Below are positions 33,363 through 42,694 of a DNA stretch of 64,000 bases, in pieces. The stretch comes from Falsigemmobacter faecalis. Lineage in GTDB: Bacteria; Pseudomonadota; Alphaproteobacteria; Rhodobacterales; Rhodobacteraceae. The notes beneath the pieces were generated by a model that saw nothing but the letters and a program-made list of their open reading frames with translations, ran no database searches and was not told the DNA's origin. Each line of letters starts with the position of its first letter. Position 1 is the stretch's first letter. The position numbers were made by a program, and so were the translations under genes. Location: assembly GCF_003863335.1 (NCBI RefSeq), contig NZ_RRAZ01000016.1, positions 1,378 through 65,377 of the forward strand. Reading direction: 5' to 3'.

Positions 33363-35399
33363 ATGAATTCTTTGCCCAGTTATCTTCCGGCTCCAGTGGA
33401 GAGGGAGACACTCCCATCCTATGTGTCGCGCGTTGCGCACAGCTTCGGTGTGAGCGTGAACACGTTCCTGAACGATGCCGGGCTTGGCAGAAATTTTTGT
33501 GCGCGACCTGAGCGGTCCGCAGCGCTTGAGGATTTTAAGCAGATAACCGGGCTGCGCTCCGAGGCTGTGGACATGCTGCTGCGCTGGACAGGCGTTGGCG
33601 TTGACGAGACCCACCTTGTTTTCGCAGATGCGGTGATGAACACCCGATCGCTTCGCAACCCGGTCGTGCGCGGCTGCATGGCATGCCTGCGCGACGATAT
33701 CATGGCCGGCCACCTTGCCAGGCCTCTGACCTCTGCAGTCTACCGCGGACACTGGCAGCTCAGGGATTGTTTCGTATGTCTTAGGCATAGCCGTCTCTTG
33801 GACACGCTGTGGAGCGAGACCATGATGACGAGGCGCTACGACATCGGTCAGAACATTGCTGAACTCCTGCCTGGTCTTTGGGCCGCTGAGCCTGAGAAAT
33901 CCGAGATAATCCCGACCAGCTTTGAGCATTGGCAGGACAGCAGGTTGGCAGGCACAAGCAGTGACAGCTGGCTCGATCAGCAATGTCTTCACGCCACGAT
34001 TACTCTGGCGCCGTTGTTCGGAGCGGATATTCTGGCCTTGTCACTGGACGCTGCCACCTCCGTCGAGCAGATGCGGCTTGCCCAGCAGGTCGGTTATGAG
34101 GTGATGACTGGTGGCGCTGCTGCCATAAGCGATGCCCTAACTGATCTCGCCCTGACAAAGTCCAGTCCGGCTGCCGCGTTCAAACATCTGTTCCGTAAGC
34201 TATCTTGGGGGCAGACGCCTGAGGCCGGCTATCAGCCGTTTCGTTCCATCCTACGCGAGATCTGTCTGAAGCACTGGGCCTACGGAGAAGGCGAGATACT
34301 TCTGGGCGAGCCGGTCAAGCAGCGAATATACCATACGCTCAACAGCGCTGCAGCAGAGGTTGGTGTCTCACCGCGGCGAATGCGCATCATGCTTGAGGCG
34401 TCACTCTTCCCCCCGGGGGATAAGAGAACCGTGAGTATCGGCCGCATATTTACCCCAGAGGAGGTTCGCAAAGCGGCAGCAGGAGCAGCTACCCTGGACG
34501 GGCTGGATGATTACGCTGAGAATGCACGACAGGCGCAGTCTCTTGCTTCTGCGAGGCAAGGGGCACTGACTACGACATCGCGGGTCAGGCATTTCCTTGG
34601 CCTCTCTCGCGATCAGTTCGAATCCGTGGTTGCCTCTGGCCTTGTCACTCGTCATCGCAGGGCCTCCGAGGCACGTGCGTGCTGGAGGTTGCAAGATTGG
34701 GTGGAGCTTCTGGAAACCCTGCATGCCAGTGCAATCACGTGCGCGGTGCCGAGCCCAGACATGATGCCGCTGGCCTACATCGCGGTTCGCGTTCAAAAGG
34801 CAATCGGAGAACTGCTTGGTGCTGTAGTTGCCGGCAAGATCAAGATTTACATAGATCAATCTTCAGCCGCAGGCGGGGATGGCCGAGGCTTGGAAACTTT
34901 CAGGCTGTGTTTGCCCGAGGCAAAAGCCTGGGCCTTGGGCGCTGACACGGCGATTGATGCCGCCCCACCGAAATTGCTCTCAATAAGCCAGGTTGCGGCG
35001 AAGGGCCTCGTGCCGCGCGGCCAGGGATTTCCGCAACTTGTTCGAGACGGCCATACGCCATCAACCCGGAGAGAAATAATATCAGGTGGCCGGTTTGCCG
35101 CTTGGCTCTCGGACGAGGATGTCCAAGCGTTCAAATTGAAATACGTAACCGTGGGTGAAGTCTCGGACCTCTATGGAACGAACAAACGTGACGTATGCGC
35201 GTGGCTCCAGCAGTATGGGATCGTGCCGTTTTCGCCAGATGGCCAAGACTACGGCATGATCTGGCTGCGGTCAGATCTGGCCGCGCTAGAAAAGCCTGGG
35301 GTTCTGCCGCATCGGCGCAATCAGGTTAGTTTTTTCATGCGAACGTCTCTGGCGAGTGATTACTCAAGTCCCGTAGCTATCCGAGGGATGTCGAGGTGA
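33363..35399 (+). CDS. tniQ: TniQ/TnsD-family protein, not next to a transposase
   Basis: A 678-residue protein. The N-terminal TniQ domain reads PVERETLPSYVSRVAHSFGVS and ends in a zinc motif: C105-x2-C108 and C139-x2-H142, the latter in the family's W-x-L-x4-C..CxxH setting. TniQ proteins recognise target DNA or a CRISPR effector and recruit the TnsC ATPase. The long C-terminal half has HTH-like segments (TTSRVRHFLGLSRDQFESVV; TVGEVSDLYGTNKRDVCAWL), consistent with sequence-specific DNA binding. No TnsABC lies within reach; the operon at 0-3.5 kb points the other way, 30 kb off. The ATG at 33363 is preferred over the upstream start at 33330. Confidence 0.8.
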   Translation: MNSLPSYLPAPVERETLPSYVSRVAHSFGVSVNTFLNDAGLGRNFCARPERSAALEDFKQITGLRSEAVDMLLRWTGVGVDETHLVFADAVMNTRSLRNPVVRGCMACLRDDIMAGHLARPLTSAVYRGHWQLRDCFVCLRHSRLLDTLWSETMMTRRYDIGQNIAELLPGLWAAEPEKSEIIPTSFEHWQDSRLAGTSSDSWLDQQCLHATITLAPLFGADILALSLDAATSVEQMRLAQQVGYEVMTGGAAAISDALTDLALTKSSPAAAFKHLFRKLSWGQTPEAGYQPFRSILREICLKHWAYGEGEILLGEPVKQRIYHTLNSAAAEVGVSPRRMRIMLEASLFPPGDKRTVSIGRIFTPEEVRKAAAGAATLDGLDDYAENARQAQSLASARQGALTTTSRVRHFLGLSRDQFESVVASGLVTRHRRASEARACWRLQDWVELLETLHASAITCAVPSPDMMPLAYIAVRVQKAIGELLGAVVAGKIKIYIDQSSAAGGDGRGLETFRLCLPEAKAWALGADTAIDAAPPKLLSISQVAAKGLVPRGQGFPQLVRDGHTPSTRREIISGGRFAAWLSDEDVQAFKLKYVTVGEVSDLYGTNKRDVCAWLQQYGIVPFSPDGQDYGMIWLRSDLAALEKPGVLPHRRNQVSFFMRTSLASDYSSPVAIRGMSR

Positions 35400-35706
35400 T
35401 CGCATAAAGTCGCGTTAACCACTTTCAGCCGCATCTGATCTGTTGTCGCTGAACGCGAAATCGAGCCGTGGGGCGCAAAAGGACCCGTGATAGCCGCTCA
35501 CTCTTTGCATGAGGGTGCGGCTGTTACTATCGACGGTTAGCGGACGGTCGCGTGGACAAAATGCTGCTTCACAGTGTTCTCAGATATGCCGTCCAGATTG
35601 CTCCTCAGCAAGCACCAAAGTAGTTTGGCTTTGACACGAGACGAAGGTGGAGCACGCGAAAGCGCAGGCCCTCCACAGAGGCTGTAGCTTTGACGAGGAT
35701 ATTCCG
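35400..35706. other. Gap between tniQ and the HEPN-like gene
   Basis: About 300 bases with no convincing coding frame. GAGGA near 35696 is the ribosome site of the next gene. Composition shifts to lower GC at its right end. Confidence 0.4.
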
Positions 35707-36621
35707 ATGACGCGCTTTTACTTCCCCCATCTCTTTCTAATCCCCTCTTCATCAGAAGAGGTTCTCCACGCACCCTTTGGGTTGCACCCGCGTAGATGGG
35801 ATGTTTCTATTTTTGATTTGCATTCTCTAATAGCTGAAAAGCATCCGATACGGATGTCCGCGGAGCTCATTCAGATCTTCCTTCCGAAGGCCAATCTGGA
35901 GGTGTCGGTCGACGCAATAGATTATGCCGCGGCAAAGGATATTATCTCAACATTCCAAGCAATGTTGTATTTACTAAATATCAATCCAACAGTCGCGCCG
36001 TTCGCAACCAGTCATTCAATGAACGAATATGCCGGAATTAACTATAGAAGCTCCGATGCCCTCAAAGACAAACTACCAGAGGGTTTACGCAGTGGTATTA
36101 CAGCAAAAAGCGCGCGAGTAGAAGGGTGGCCGCATGATCTTACTTTCTCTGTAATCCAAGGAGAAAGGATGTGCTACTCAGCGAATGTCGGTAGAGACGA
36201 TTTTATCCAAGCCGCTGAGGCAGTGGAAATTTGGAGAGAAATTGAAGCGAAGTATGTCAAAGCTTCGATACTGCGTTCAGCGCTTGCCAAAGCTCCATTG
36301 ATGCCCGACCAGTCATCTTCAATCCTTTCAATTTGGCAAGCGCTCGAGTCCGTTTTTGGAAAAGGCCCGGAGTTATCATTTAGGATGTCGCTTTCTTTGG
36401 CAGAACTCTGTGGTCCAATCGCTTCTCGTTCTGAAATTTATACTATGGCTAAGAAGAGCTACAAAGATCGAAGCGGAATCACTCATGGAGAATTGAGTTC
36501 TGCGAGTGCCGATCAATGGATGCGTGCTTGGAATTTGCTAAAGAACGCTGTTCGAGCCATTTTGCACAGAAGGGCGATTCCTACAGAGGATGAACTCTTC
36601 TCGGAATTGCTTTCTCGCTAA
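35707..36621 (+). CDS. Apea-like HEPN protein (putative RNase effector)
   Basis: A 304-residue protein of clearly lower GC than its neighbours. The N-terminal two thirds are not recognised. The C-terminal region (about 215-295) is all-helical (SIWQALESVFG, MSLSLAELCG, MAKKSYKDRSGITHGE). It contains R-x4-H in DRSGITH, the catalytic pattern of HEPN ribonucleases, and the RNxxxHG-like spacing of the Apea-like HEPN family. Such proteins often serve as RNA-cutting effectors in defence islands. It is convergent with SIR2-HerA. The ATG at 35707 follows GAGGA; the frame opens at 35647. Confidence 0.65.
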   Translation: MTRFYFPHLFLIPSSSEEVLHAPFGLHPRRWDVSIFDLHSLIAEKHPIRMSAELIQIFLPKANLEVSVDAIDYAAAKDIISTFQAMLYLLNINPTVAPFATSHSMNEYAGINYRSSDALKDKLPEGLRSGITAKSARVEGWPHDLTFSVIQGERMCYSANVGRDDFIQAAEAVEIWREIEAKYVKASILRSALAKAPLMPDQSSSILSIWQALESVFGKGPELSFRMSLSLAELCGPIASRSEIYTMAKKSYKDRSGITHGELSSASADQWMRAWNLLKNAVRAILHRRAIPTEDELFSELLSR

Positions 36622-36827
36622 GGCTTATATCGGCATTGCCGCTTGGCTACGAGAAACATGCGTCTCTCACAATAGTTTGCGGCGGGCCAGTCAACGTAAT
36701 AGGCTCATAGGCGCCGCACGCTCCCTCCTCGATACCGCAATGCGCTCCGTCAATTCTTAATTAAATATCGAACGCGCATTCAGCTGCCCCGCATGCTATC
36801 GAAGGATTGAAACGGAAGTCTGAAAAA

Positions 36828-38879
36828 TTATACTTTCCAATGCAAACTGGGGTTTCGGGGGACATACCAAAGCTCGCGAACCTGAGTGTCATCACTGTTG
36901 GGCTTGGGATCCGCATCCCTGACGCGGAAAGTGGTCGGAATTTTCACCGCACTTCCGAAGATTAGTGCGTGCTGTTTAGGTAAGGACGGCAGCCGTTTCA
37001 GAACTGTCTCCGAAATAAATGGTGTCATCTGTTTAATCTGCGAGAGATCGTCTGGGTTTTGAATGCGATGAATGATGAAGTTGTTGCATTGCGAGAGAAC
37101 CGTTTTCGAGAGCTCACTTGGCCGTTGTGAAGCCACAATTAAGAAAACGCCGTATTTCCTGCCTTCTTTGGCAATCCGCTGGAATGTTATGCCCGCGTCG
37201 AGGGCAAAGCGGCTCGGGCGCTCAGAGATGTAGCGGTGCGCCTCTTCAAGGATCAGATGGACAGGCATCTTGTTTCGGGACGTCGCTCGGCGCATCCGAT
37301 CGAAGATCAGCCGTGCAACAACTGCGGAGGCTAGTTCGACGATCTCGTCCGACGCATCGTTTAGGTCGATGATGCAGATTTGACGTTCTTTCCGGTATTT
37401 TGTCCCCTCCCGTGCGAGTCCAAGGAGACGATCAACGAAGTGCGTTGGCTCCCTGTCATAATCCTGCAAGCATTCAACAGATGCCCGCAAAAACTCATAA
37501 TCTGGATTATCCGATACAGACTTCAATCGCGTCACCAGCTGTGAGCAATAGTCTCTTATCTGTTTGTTTCCATTTGCCTCCTCGTAAAAGAGAGCTAGGT
37601 CGAGCGCATCTTGAAGCCTATCAAACGAAAATGGTTTATTTGCGTAACTTGGAAGAACAGGCTCCTCTTTTTGGTGCTTCTGCAAAAGCTCCAAAAGGGA
37701 CTCGTATTTAATGGATGTCTCCCGTCTGGGGCCATCTTTGAACTGCCCAAAGTCGATAGTTAGCCCAGGCGAGACTACGGATTTATTGATTTCATCGGTC
37801 GAGAATGTGCCCAATATCGCCAAGATTCGGTCGACTTTGCTGGGTGAGCTAGCGTCACCGTGCAGGATCGAATAGATGATCTTCGCAAGAACATGGTTCT
37901 GAATTTCAATCAATTCATCCTTTTCAACAGGATCGTCCAGCACGGAATCTTCCGGATTTTCCTGAAATAGCGTTGTTAGCCCGAGCGCCGTTCGCAATGC
38001 TGGCAGTTGAGTTTTTTCACTCGCGCGCAGCAAAAGAGCCCATTCATCTACTGTCATGAACCAATGCGGCAGACGAAAGCGATCGACCAAATCAGCGCCT
38101 AGGAAACCTTCTTCTAGCCCTTCGACTTCTAGCTCCGAACTAGTTGCCTTGAAGAAGCTCGCTTGAATCTGCCACGGCATATTTTCAAAGGCTTGTCGAT
38201 ATTCACCATTCACATCGAAAAGCACGAACGACGCACCAATCGCCCAGAATTCTTCAGCTCGATCAAATACGGACTGAACAATCGACGCGACAGTGCAGGA
38301 TTTGCCACTGCCGGTATTCCCCAAGACGGCAATATGTCCGCCGAACAGCGCATCAATCTGCGCCTTAACAGGGTAGTCCTTGAAGACTGCAGATGTGCCA
38401 ATCTCGATTGTGTGCGGCACCACCCCCTGCTTTGCCGCCCCGTCAGCATCGGTCTTGGTTTCCTCATCCGAGGGCTGTTCCACGTTGAAGATGCGGTCGA
38501 GGTCTTCGTCACGCGCATAAAGGGCGTCTGCATACAGCGGTGGAAACGTCGAGACACCGAATTTGAATGAGCCTCCTTGGACTGGCATAGAGCCGACCGG
38601 AACCACGTCTAGGAACTTTGCCGCTGTGGCTTTGTCCATCTCTGGACCGTTCCCGTAGGCCGGCGAAAAATCCTTTTCTCTAAGGCCGACAACCTCCAAG
38701 ACGACATACTCGGATTGGGTCGATACCATGAGATATGATCCTAGGGCCGCGATATAATGGACATCATCGAAGCCAATGACCGTGAAGTTGTCGCTGCCCC
38801 TATGCAGCTCTACAACGAGGCGATCCGCTGAAACGCTAACGATCTTGCCTATGGCACGGCTTGCATCATCCCTCGCCAT
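36828..38879 (-). CDS. herA: HerA-like DNA translocase ATPase of a SIR2-HerA defence pair
   Basis: A 683-residue HerA/FtsK-type ATPase. It has an N-terminal beta-barrel (HAS-like) domain to about 130, Walker A LGNTGSGKSCTVAS near 195-205, a helical insertion, Walker B HLILEEAHRY and the downstream ASQRPSELSKTVLSQCNNF motif with the Arg/Gln sensor. HerA hexamers translocate DNA. With SIR2 partners they form large complexes that deplete NAD+ or degrade DNA on phage infection. The frame opens at 38978, but the ATG at 38879 is preferred. It overlaps the SIR2 stop by 14 bases. Confidence 0.88.
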   Translation of the reverse strand: MARDDASRAIGKIVSVSADRLVVELHRGSDNFTVIGFDDVHYIAALGSYLMVSTQSEYVVLEVVGLREKDFSPAYGNGPEMDKATAAKFLDVVPVGSMPVQGGSFKFGVSTFPPLYADALYARDEDLDRIFNVEQPSDEETKTDADGAAKQGVVPHTIEIGTSAVFKDYPVKAQIDALFGGHIAVLGNTGSGKSCTVASIVQSVFDRAEEFWAIGASFVLFDVNGEYRQAFENMPWQIQASFFKATSSELEVEGLEEGFLGADLVDRFRLPHWFMTVDEWALLLRASEKTQLPALRTALGLTTLFQENPEDSVLDDPVEKDELIEIQNHVLAKIIYSILHGDASSPSKVDRILAILGTFSTDEINKSVVSPGLTIDFGQFKDGPRRETSIKYESLLELLQKHQKEEPVLPSYANKPFSFDRLQDALDLALFYEEANGNKQIRDYCSQLVTRLKSVSDNPDYEFLRASVECLQDYDREPTHFVDRLLGLAREGTKYRKERQICIIDLNDASDEIVELASAVVARLIFDRMRRATSRNKMPVHLILEEAHRYISERPSRFALDAGITFQRIAKEGRKYGVFLIVASQRPSELSKTVLSQCNNFIIHRIQNPDDLSQIKQMTPFISETVLKRLPSLPKQHALIFGSAVKIPTTFRVRDADPKPNSDDTQVRELWYVPRNPSLHWKV

Positions 38880-40155
38880 TTTCGCCGCCCTGCTGCTTGG
38901 AAAGCAGTTTCTTGAAGACCTTCTCGATAGCCTGCTCTTCTTTCTGATCCGCACTCGTTGGCACCAAGTCCTGCACAATACTGTCGAAGTAATGAGCCTT
39001 CTTGCCCGTCCCCTCGTCGTTGCCCCAGATGAAAGAAATCCTCGGGTCTCCTAGCGCTGCGAGCTCTTTAGTCACCGGATTGTAGGCATCGTCAGGGTTA
39101 AGAAAGGCGATCAAGCGGAAGCTTGGGAGGGTAAGCCCCTGAAAAATAATGTTGTTGATATGCTCGTCGCCGAAGCTAAATCCCATCACAAAAAGGACAC
39201 TTTGATCTTGAACTATCTGACGCTGGAACTCACGGAACATATCTGAGTAGGGTGAACCAAAACTCGCTGCCTGCTTCGAGGGCGTTGGATAGATCATGAC
39301 GCGGTCCTTGGCAGGGTCGAGCTTCTCAGCGGACTCACGGATTGGGAAAAGTCCTGTTTCCTCTTCCGTCCAGTTTACAGACCCGTGGAGCTTGCAGAAA
39401 TGCACATATCCATCGACCGCTGCCCACCTTTTCGAAGAAATGTCGAGCTGCTCAGCCAAGGCCCGACGGTATGTGGAAGGGTTGAAACGGCGCTCGATCG
39501 TGCCAGCGAAACCGTTGGAGTATGGAATGCCGGATCGGTCCATGGCCCGTTCGTTGAATAAGTCGTAGTTGGTGGTGAATACCCACGGAGGTGCAAGCCC
39601 GCGGGAGCGTGTTGCCAGCGACTGGTAAAAGCGTCGGTAGAGTGTGACGACTTTTTCATCGCCATGGGCAAAACATCCGTCAGTGCATTTTTGAAGAATA
39701 AACTTCTTAACGCCTGCGATTACGGCGTCGACGGTTTCAAGAGCTTCCTGAAACTCCGGCTTAGAACTCGTTTTGCAAAACTGCTGCGCTGTCATCAGGA
39801 CTTCCATCATTCGCTCAAGGTTTTTCTGGAAATCGTTGTGCATTAGGTCGATGCCAAGCCGGTCCTTAAGTGCATCTCGTTGTTCAATAGTGACAAAGGC
39901 GCCTGAGGAGGGAAGGCTAGGAATGCCGTGAAGGGTTGCCTGGAACTCTCCCGCAAGCGGCCCCATAGTAGGAATGCCAAACTCATGGCTATCATGCATG
40001 TAGGACGAGCAACCGGAACCAATGAGAAAAGAAAGGTTCTTGGAACCGAACACCTCTGCCAGATGACGCCGGATGATTTCAGTCCGGTCATCAAAGCCAG
40101 CATCAGCTGGGAGTTTTGAAAATTCGTTTTTGCTCCCTTTTCTAAAATTGATCAC
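38866..40155 (-). CDS. SIR2-domain NADase partner of HerA
   Basis: A 429-residue protein with a defence-type SIR2 fold: the nucleotide-binding LSFLIGSGCSSYM near 40-52, FTTNYDLFNE (Asn/Asp of the active site) and the candidate catalytic His in CKLHGSVNW, then the C-terminal LFVMGFSFGDEHIN typical of SIR2_2 proteins. These domains break down NAD+ when activated. The start is GTG at 40155 with GGAGGGG upstream. The two-gene order SIR2 then HerA with overlapping frames matches SIR2-HerA (Nezha-like) systems. Confidence 0.88.
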   Translation of the reverse strand: MINFRKGSKNEFSKLPADAGFDDRTEIIRRHLAEVFGSKNLSFLIGSGCSSYMHDSHEFGIPTMGPLAGEFQATLHGIPSLPSSGAFVTIEQRDALKDRLGIDLMHNDFQKNLERMMEVLMTAQQFCKTSSKPEFQEALETVDAVIAGVKKFILQKCTDGCFAHGDEKVVTLYRRFYQSLATRSRGLAPPWVFTTNYDLFNERAMDRSGIPYSNGFAGTIERRFNPSTYRRALAEQLDISSKRWAAVDGYVHFCKLHGSVNWTEEETGLFPIRESAEKLDPAKDRVMIYPTPSKQAASFGSPYSDMFREFQRQIVQDQSVLFVMGFSFGDEHINNIIFQGLTLPSFRLIAFLNPDDAYNPVTKELAALGDPRISFIWGNDEGTGKKAHYFDSIVQDLVPTSADQKEEQAIEKVFKKLLSKQQGGENGEG

Positions 40156-40799
40156 ACAACCCCTCCACGTAAATCTCGCTCTTAGTATTTCGGATCACGG
40201 TAGCGCCAAGGCTAGGATTCTGTAAATCTTCTTCCGGTTGCCGCGCCTAACAATTAGGGGGGCAGCGGACGACCACTATCCACCCCTCTGCTGTCATTCA
40301 AAGCGCACGAGCGCGACTAATGAGGGCCGTAGGCTACACGGAGGAACCTCTCGAGAAGACCCGAGCAGATCAACTCGTCATGAAACCGACCGAAACTGCC
40401 CCATTGTGGGCCTGAGAAAATGGCACGGGCGACTGAGCAGAAGGCTGGCCCTTGTGCCACGCCTGAGATTTGATTGATCGAGGTTAAACCTCACTGCGGT
40501 CGCTGCTGCTGGCGAGGCTATTTTCCCTGGCCAGCACTACTCAGAGTCGCCGTGAGAGGTCTGCGCTGAGCCCCAAGAAAGTCAAAATATGGCCAGCCCG
40601 TGGGGTGCGCAGCAAGTTCGCCCTATGCGAGCTTTGATCGATATTCTGCAGTGTGAAGTTTTTCACCGCAGTGGATCCCCATACCCGGCCTGGTGGGGGG
40701 GGCAGAGCTAATCTGCGTGAAATTTCCCTTGACAGGGGTGTGCAAGAACAAACCGTGTTTCGTGCACACTTATGCCTTATCGGCAATAAAACCGTTGTT
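40156..40799. other. Junction region between the island and the tRNA
   Basis: About 640 bases with only short overlapping frames and no recognisable gene. A TTGACA-like hexamer occurs at 40739 but faces the tRNA from its 3' side. Island insertion at a tRNA 3' end would place the attachment site here. A copy of the tRNA end was not found elsewhere in the window. Confidence 0.4.
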
Positions 40800-40875
40800 T
40801 GGTAGGCCCGGAGGGACTCGAACCCCCAACCAAGGCGTTATGAGCGCCCTGCTCTGACCATTGAGCTACAGGCCC
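40800..40875 (-). tRNA. tRNA with CAU anticodon, probably tRNA-Ile2 (lysidine-modified)
   Basis: A 76-base cloverleaf with encoded CCA. Acceptor GGGCCTG pairs with CGGGCCT, the D-arm is normal, the anticodon loop is CTCATAA and the T-arm has GGGGG-TTCGAGT-CCCTC. The anticodon stem lacks the three G-C pairs of the initiator. The body (AGAGCAGG...CTTGGT) resembles isoleucine tRNA ileX of enterobacteria rather than elongator Met. Its 3' end faces the defence-like island. Confidence 0.85.
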
Positions 40876-40977
40876 GACCTGCGACAGGGGTCGCAGATCA
40901 CCGGGGTGGGGTCAAGGGGGGCGGGCGCAAAAAATCCTGCCGCCACATCTCTCAGTGGCGACAGGGGCTTAAGGGGA

Positions 40978-42693
40978 TTACCGCTCGGTCAGCTTCAGCT
41001 CAATGCGGCGGTTCTGGGCGCGGGCTGCGGGGCTGTCGCCAGAGACCACGGGGCGGTATTCGCCAAAACCGGTGGCCGCCATGCGCTCGGGCGGAAAACC
41101 AAGCGCCGTCTGCATATAGCGCACGACCGAAAGGGCGCGGGCCTGGCTCAGCTCCCAGTTATCGGCGAAGATGCCGCTACCGGAGAGCGGGACATTGTCG
41201 GTATGCCCGTCGACCCGCAGCACCCAGTCGATGTCTGAGGGGATCTCGGCGGCCGCATCGCGCAGAAGACCCGCAACCCGGGCGATCTGGCTGCGCCCCT
41301 CGGGGGCGAGATCCGCAGAGCCGGGGTTAAAGAGCACCTCAGAGGAGAAGACGAAACGGTCGCCCACCACCTGCACGCCTTCGCGCCCCGCAAGAACCGT
41401 GCGCATCTGGCCGAAGAATTCCGAGCGGAACCGCTCGAGGTCCTGCTTTTCGGCCTCAAGGCGCTTCCGCTCGGCTTCTTCCAGTTCCGCGCGGCGCTTC
41501 TGCTCGGAGGCGACCTGCGCCAGGGCCGTATTGAGCTGCGTGCCCAGCGCGTCGAGCTGCAGCCGGTTTGCAGCCCCCCCCGCCTCAGCGGCGGCCAGAA
41601 GATCCGACAGACTGCCCAACTGCCCCCGCAGCGCCGCGACCTGCTCATTCAAAAGCGCCACCTGGCGGGCCTGCTCAAGACTGCGGCTCTGCTCTTCGGT
41701 CAGTTTTTTCTCGGCCGTTGCCAGCAGGGCCGCGCGGCGCTCTGCCTCGGACTGGGCCTGGGCGCGGCTGGTCTCGGCGGTAAGGCGCGCGGCGATGGCG
41801 GCGGCCAGATCTTTGCGCAAAGTCTCGGCCTGGGGGGCATTGCGCTTTGCAGCTTCCAGATCCGCGGCCGTGGCCTGTTGTGCAATCAGCGCCGCAGCCA
41901 GGCGCTGGTCGAGATCTTTGGAGGCGGCATCGGCGGCGGCCAGCAGCGTCAGGGTCTCTTCGGCGCGTTTGCGCTCTGCCTCAAGGGCAAGGGTCATGGA
42001 GGTGAGTTCGGTCTCTGCCCCCTCCAGCCTTTTGCGCAGCGCCTCTGCGGCGGCGGCATCGGCGAGACGCGCGGCCTCAGCCGCATCGAGTTCGGATTTG
42101 CGGGTTTCAGCGGTTTCAACGGCTGTGGCTTCGCTGCGGCGCAGATCGGCGACCAGCGCCTCAAGTGCCTCACGGCGGGCAGCGTCGAGGCGCGCGGCTT
42201 CCACCGCCGCATCCATTTCGCTGCGCGCAGAAGCAAGGGCCGTATCCAGCGCCTCTTTTTCACTCAGCACCCGGCCCGCCTCTGCCTCAGAGCGGGCGAG
42301 ATCGGCGCGGATGCCGTCGCGCTCGGAGATCAGCGCCAGAACCTGCTGCTCAAAGCTGGTGATCCGGGTCTGCGCCTGCGTGAGTTCCCCCGAGAGCGAG
42401 GCGATGCGCGCCGCGCGCAGATCCAGTTCGGCCCGTGCGGCGCCGAGGTCATCCCCAAGCTGGTTCGATTTCTGCGTCTCAAGGCCCAGCGCATCAGCAA
42501 GCTGCGCCACCTGCCCCGAGAGGCTGTCGAGCTCGGTGCTCTGCGTGTTGATCGTGTCGCGCAGCACCGACTGCACGATCATAAAGACCGTCAGCAAAAA
42601 GATCAGCACGATCAGCAGCGAGCCCATGGCATCGACAAAGCCGGGCCAGATATTCGGGCTCTGCCGGCCGCCGTTGCGTCGTGACAGCCCCAT
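40978..42693 (-). CDS. MotB/OmpA-like coiled-coil membrane protein
   Basis: A 571-residue protein. One N-terminal transmembrane helix at about 25-45 (FVDAMGSLLIVLIFLLTVF) is preceded by a MotB-like plug, then an Ala/Glu/Arg-rich coiled coil spans about 50-420. A C-terminal OmpA/MotB peptidoglycan-binding domain follows (VDGHTDNVPL ... NWELSQARALSVVRY ... RRIELKL). With the next gene it forms a proton-channel stator pair that links the inner membrane to the cell wall. The driven partner is unknown. No flagellar or Tol genes are adjacent. Confidence 0.85.
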   Translation of the reverse strand: MGLSRRNGGRQSPNIWPGFVDAMGSLLIVLIFLLTVFMIVQSVLRDTINTQSTELDSLSGQVAQLADALGLETQKSNQLGDDLGAARAELDLRAARIASLSGELTQAQTRITSFEQQVLALISERDGIRADLARSEAEAGRVLSEKEALDTALASARSEMDAAVEAARLDAARREALEALVADLRRSEATAVETAETRKSELDAAEAARLADAAAAEALRKRLEGAETELTSMTLALEAERKRAEETLTLLAAADAASKDLDQRLAAALIAQQATAADLEAAKRNAPQAETLRKDLAAAIAARLTAETSRAQAQSEAERRAALLATAEKKLTEEQSRSLEQARQVALLNEQVAALRGQLGSLSDLLAAAEAGGAANRLQLDALGTQLNTALAQVASEQKRRAELEEAERKRLEAEKQDLERFRSEFFGQMRTVLAGREGVQVVGDRFVFSSEVLFNPGSADLAPEGRSQIARVAGLLRDAAAEIPSDIDWVLRVDGHTDNVPLSGSGIFADNWELSQARALSVVRYMQTALGFPPERMAATGFGEYRPVVSGDSPAARAQNRRIELKLTER

Positions 42694-42694
42694 C

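Noticed and set aside
40800-40875. The CAU tRNA as initiator tRNA-fMet.
   Set aside because: The three consecutive G-C pairs at the bottom of the anticodon stem are missing. The body fits isoleucine tRNA with lysidine-modified CAU.
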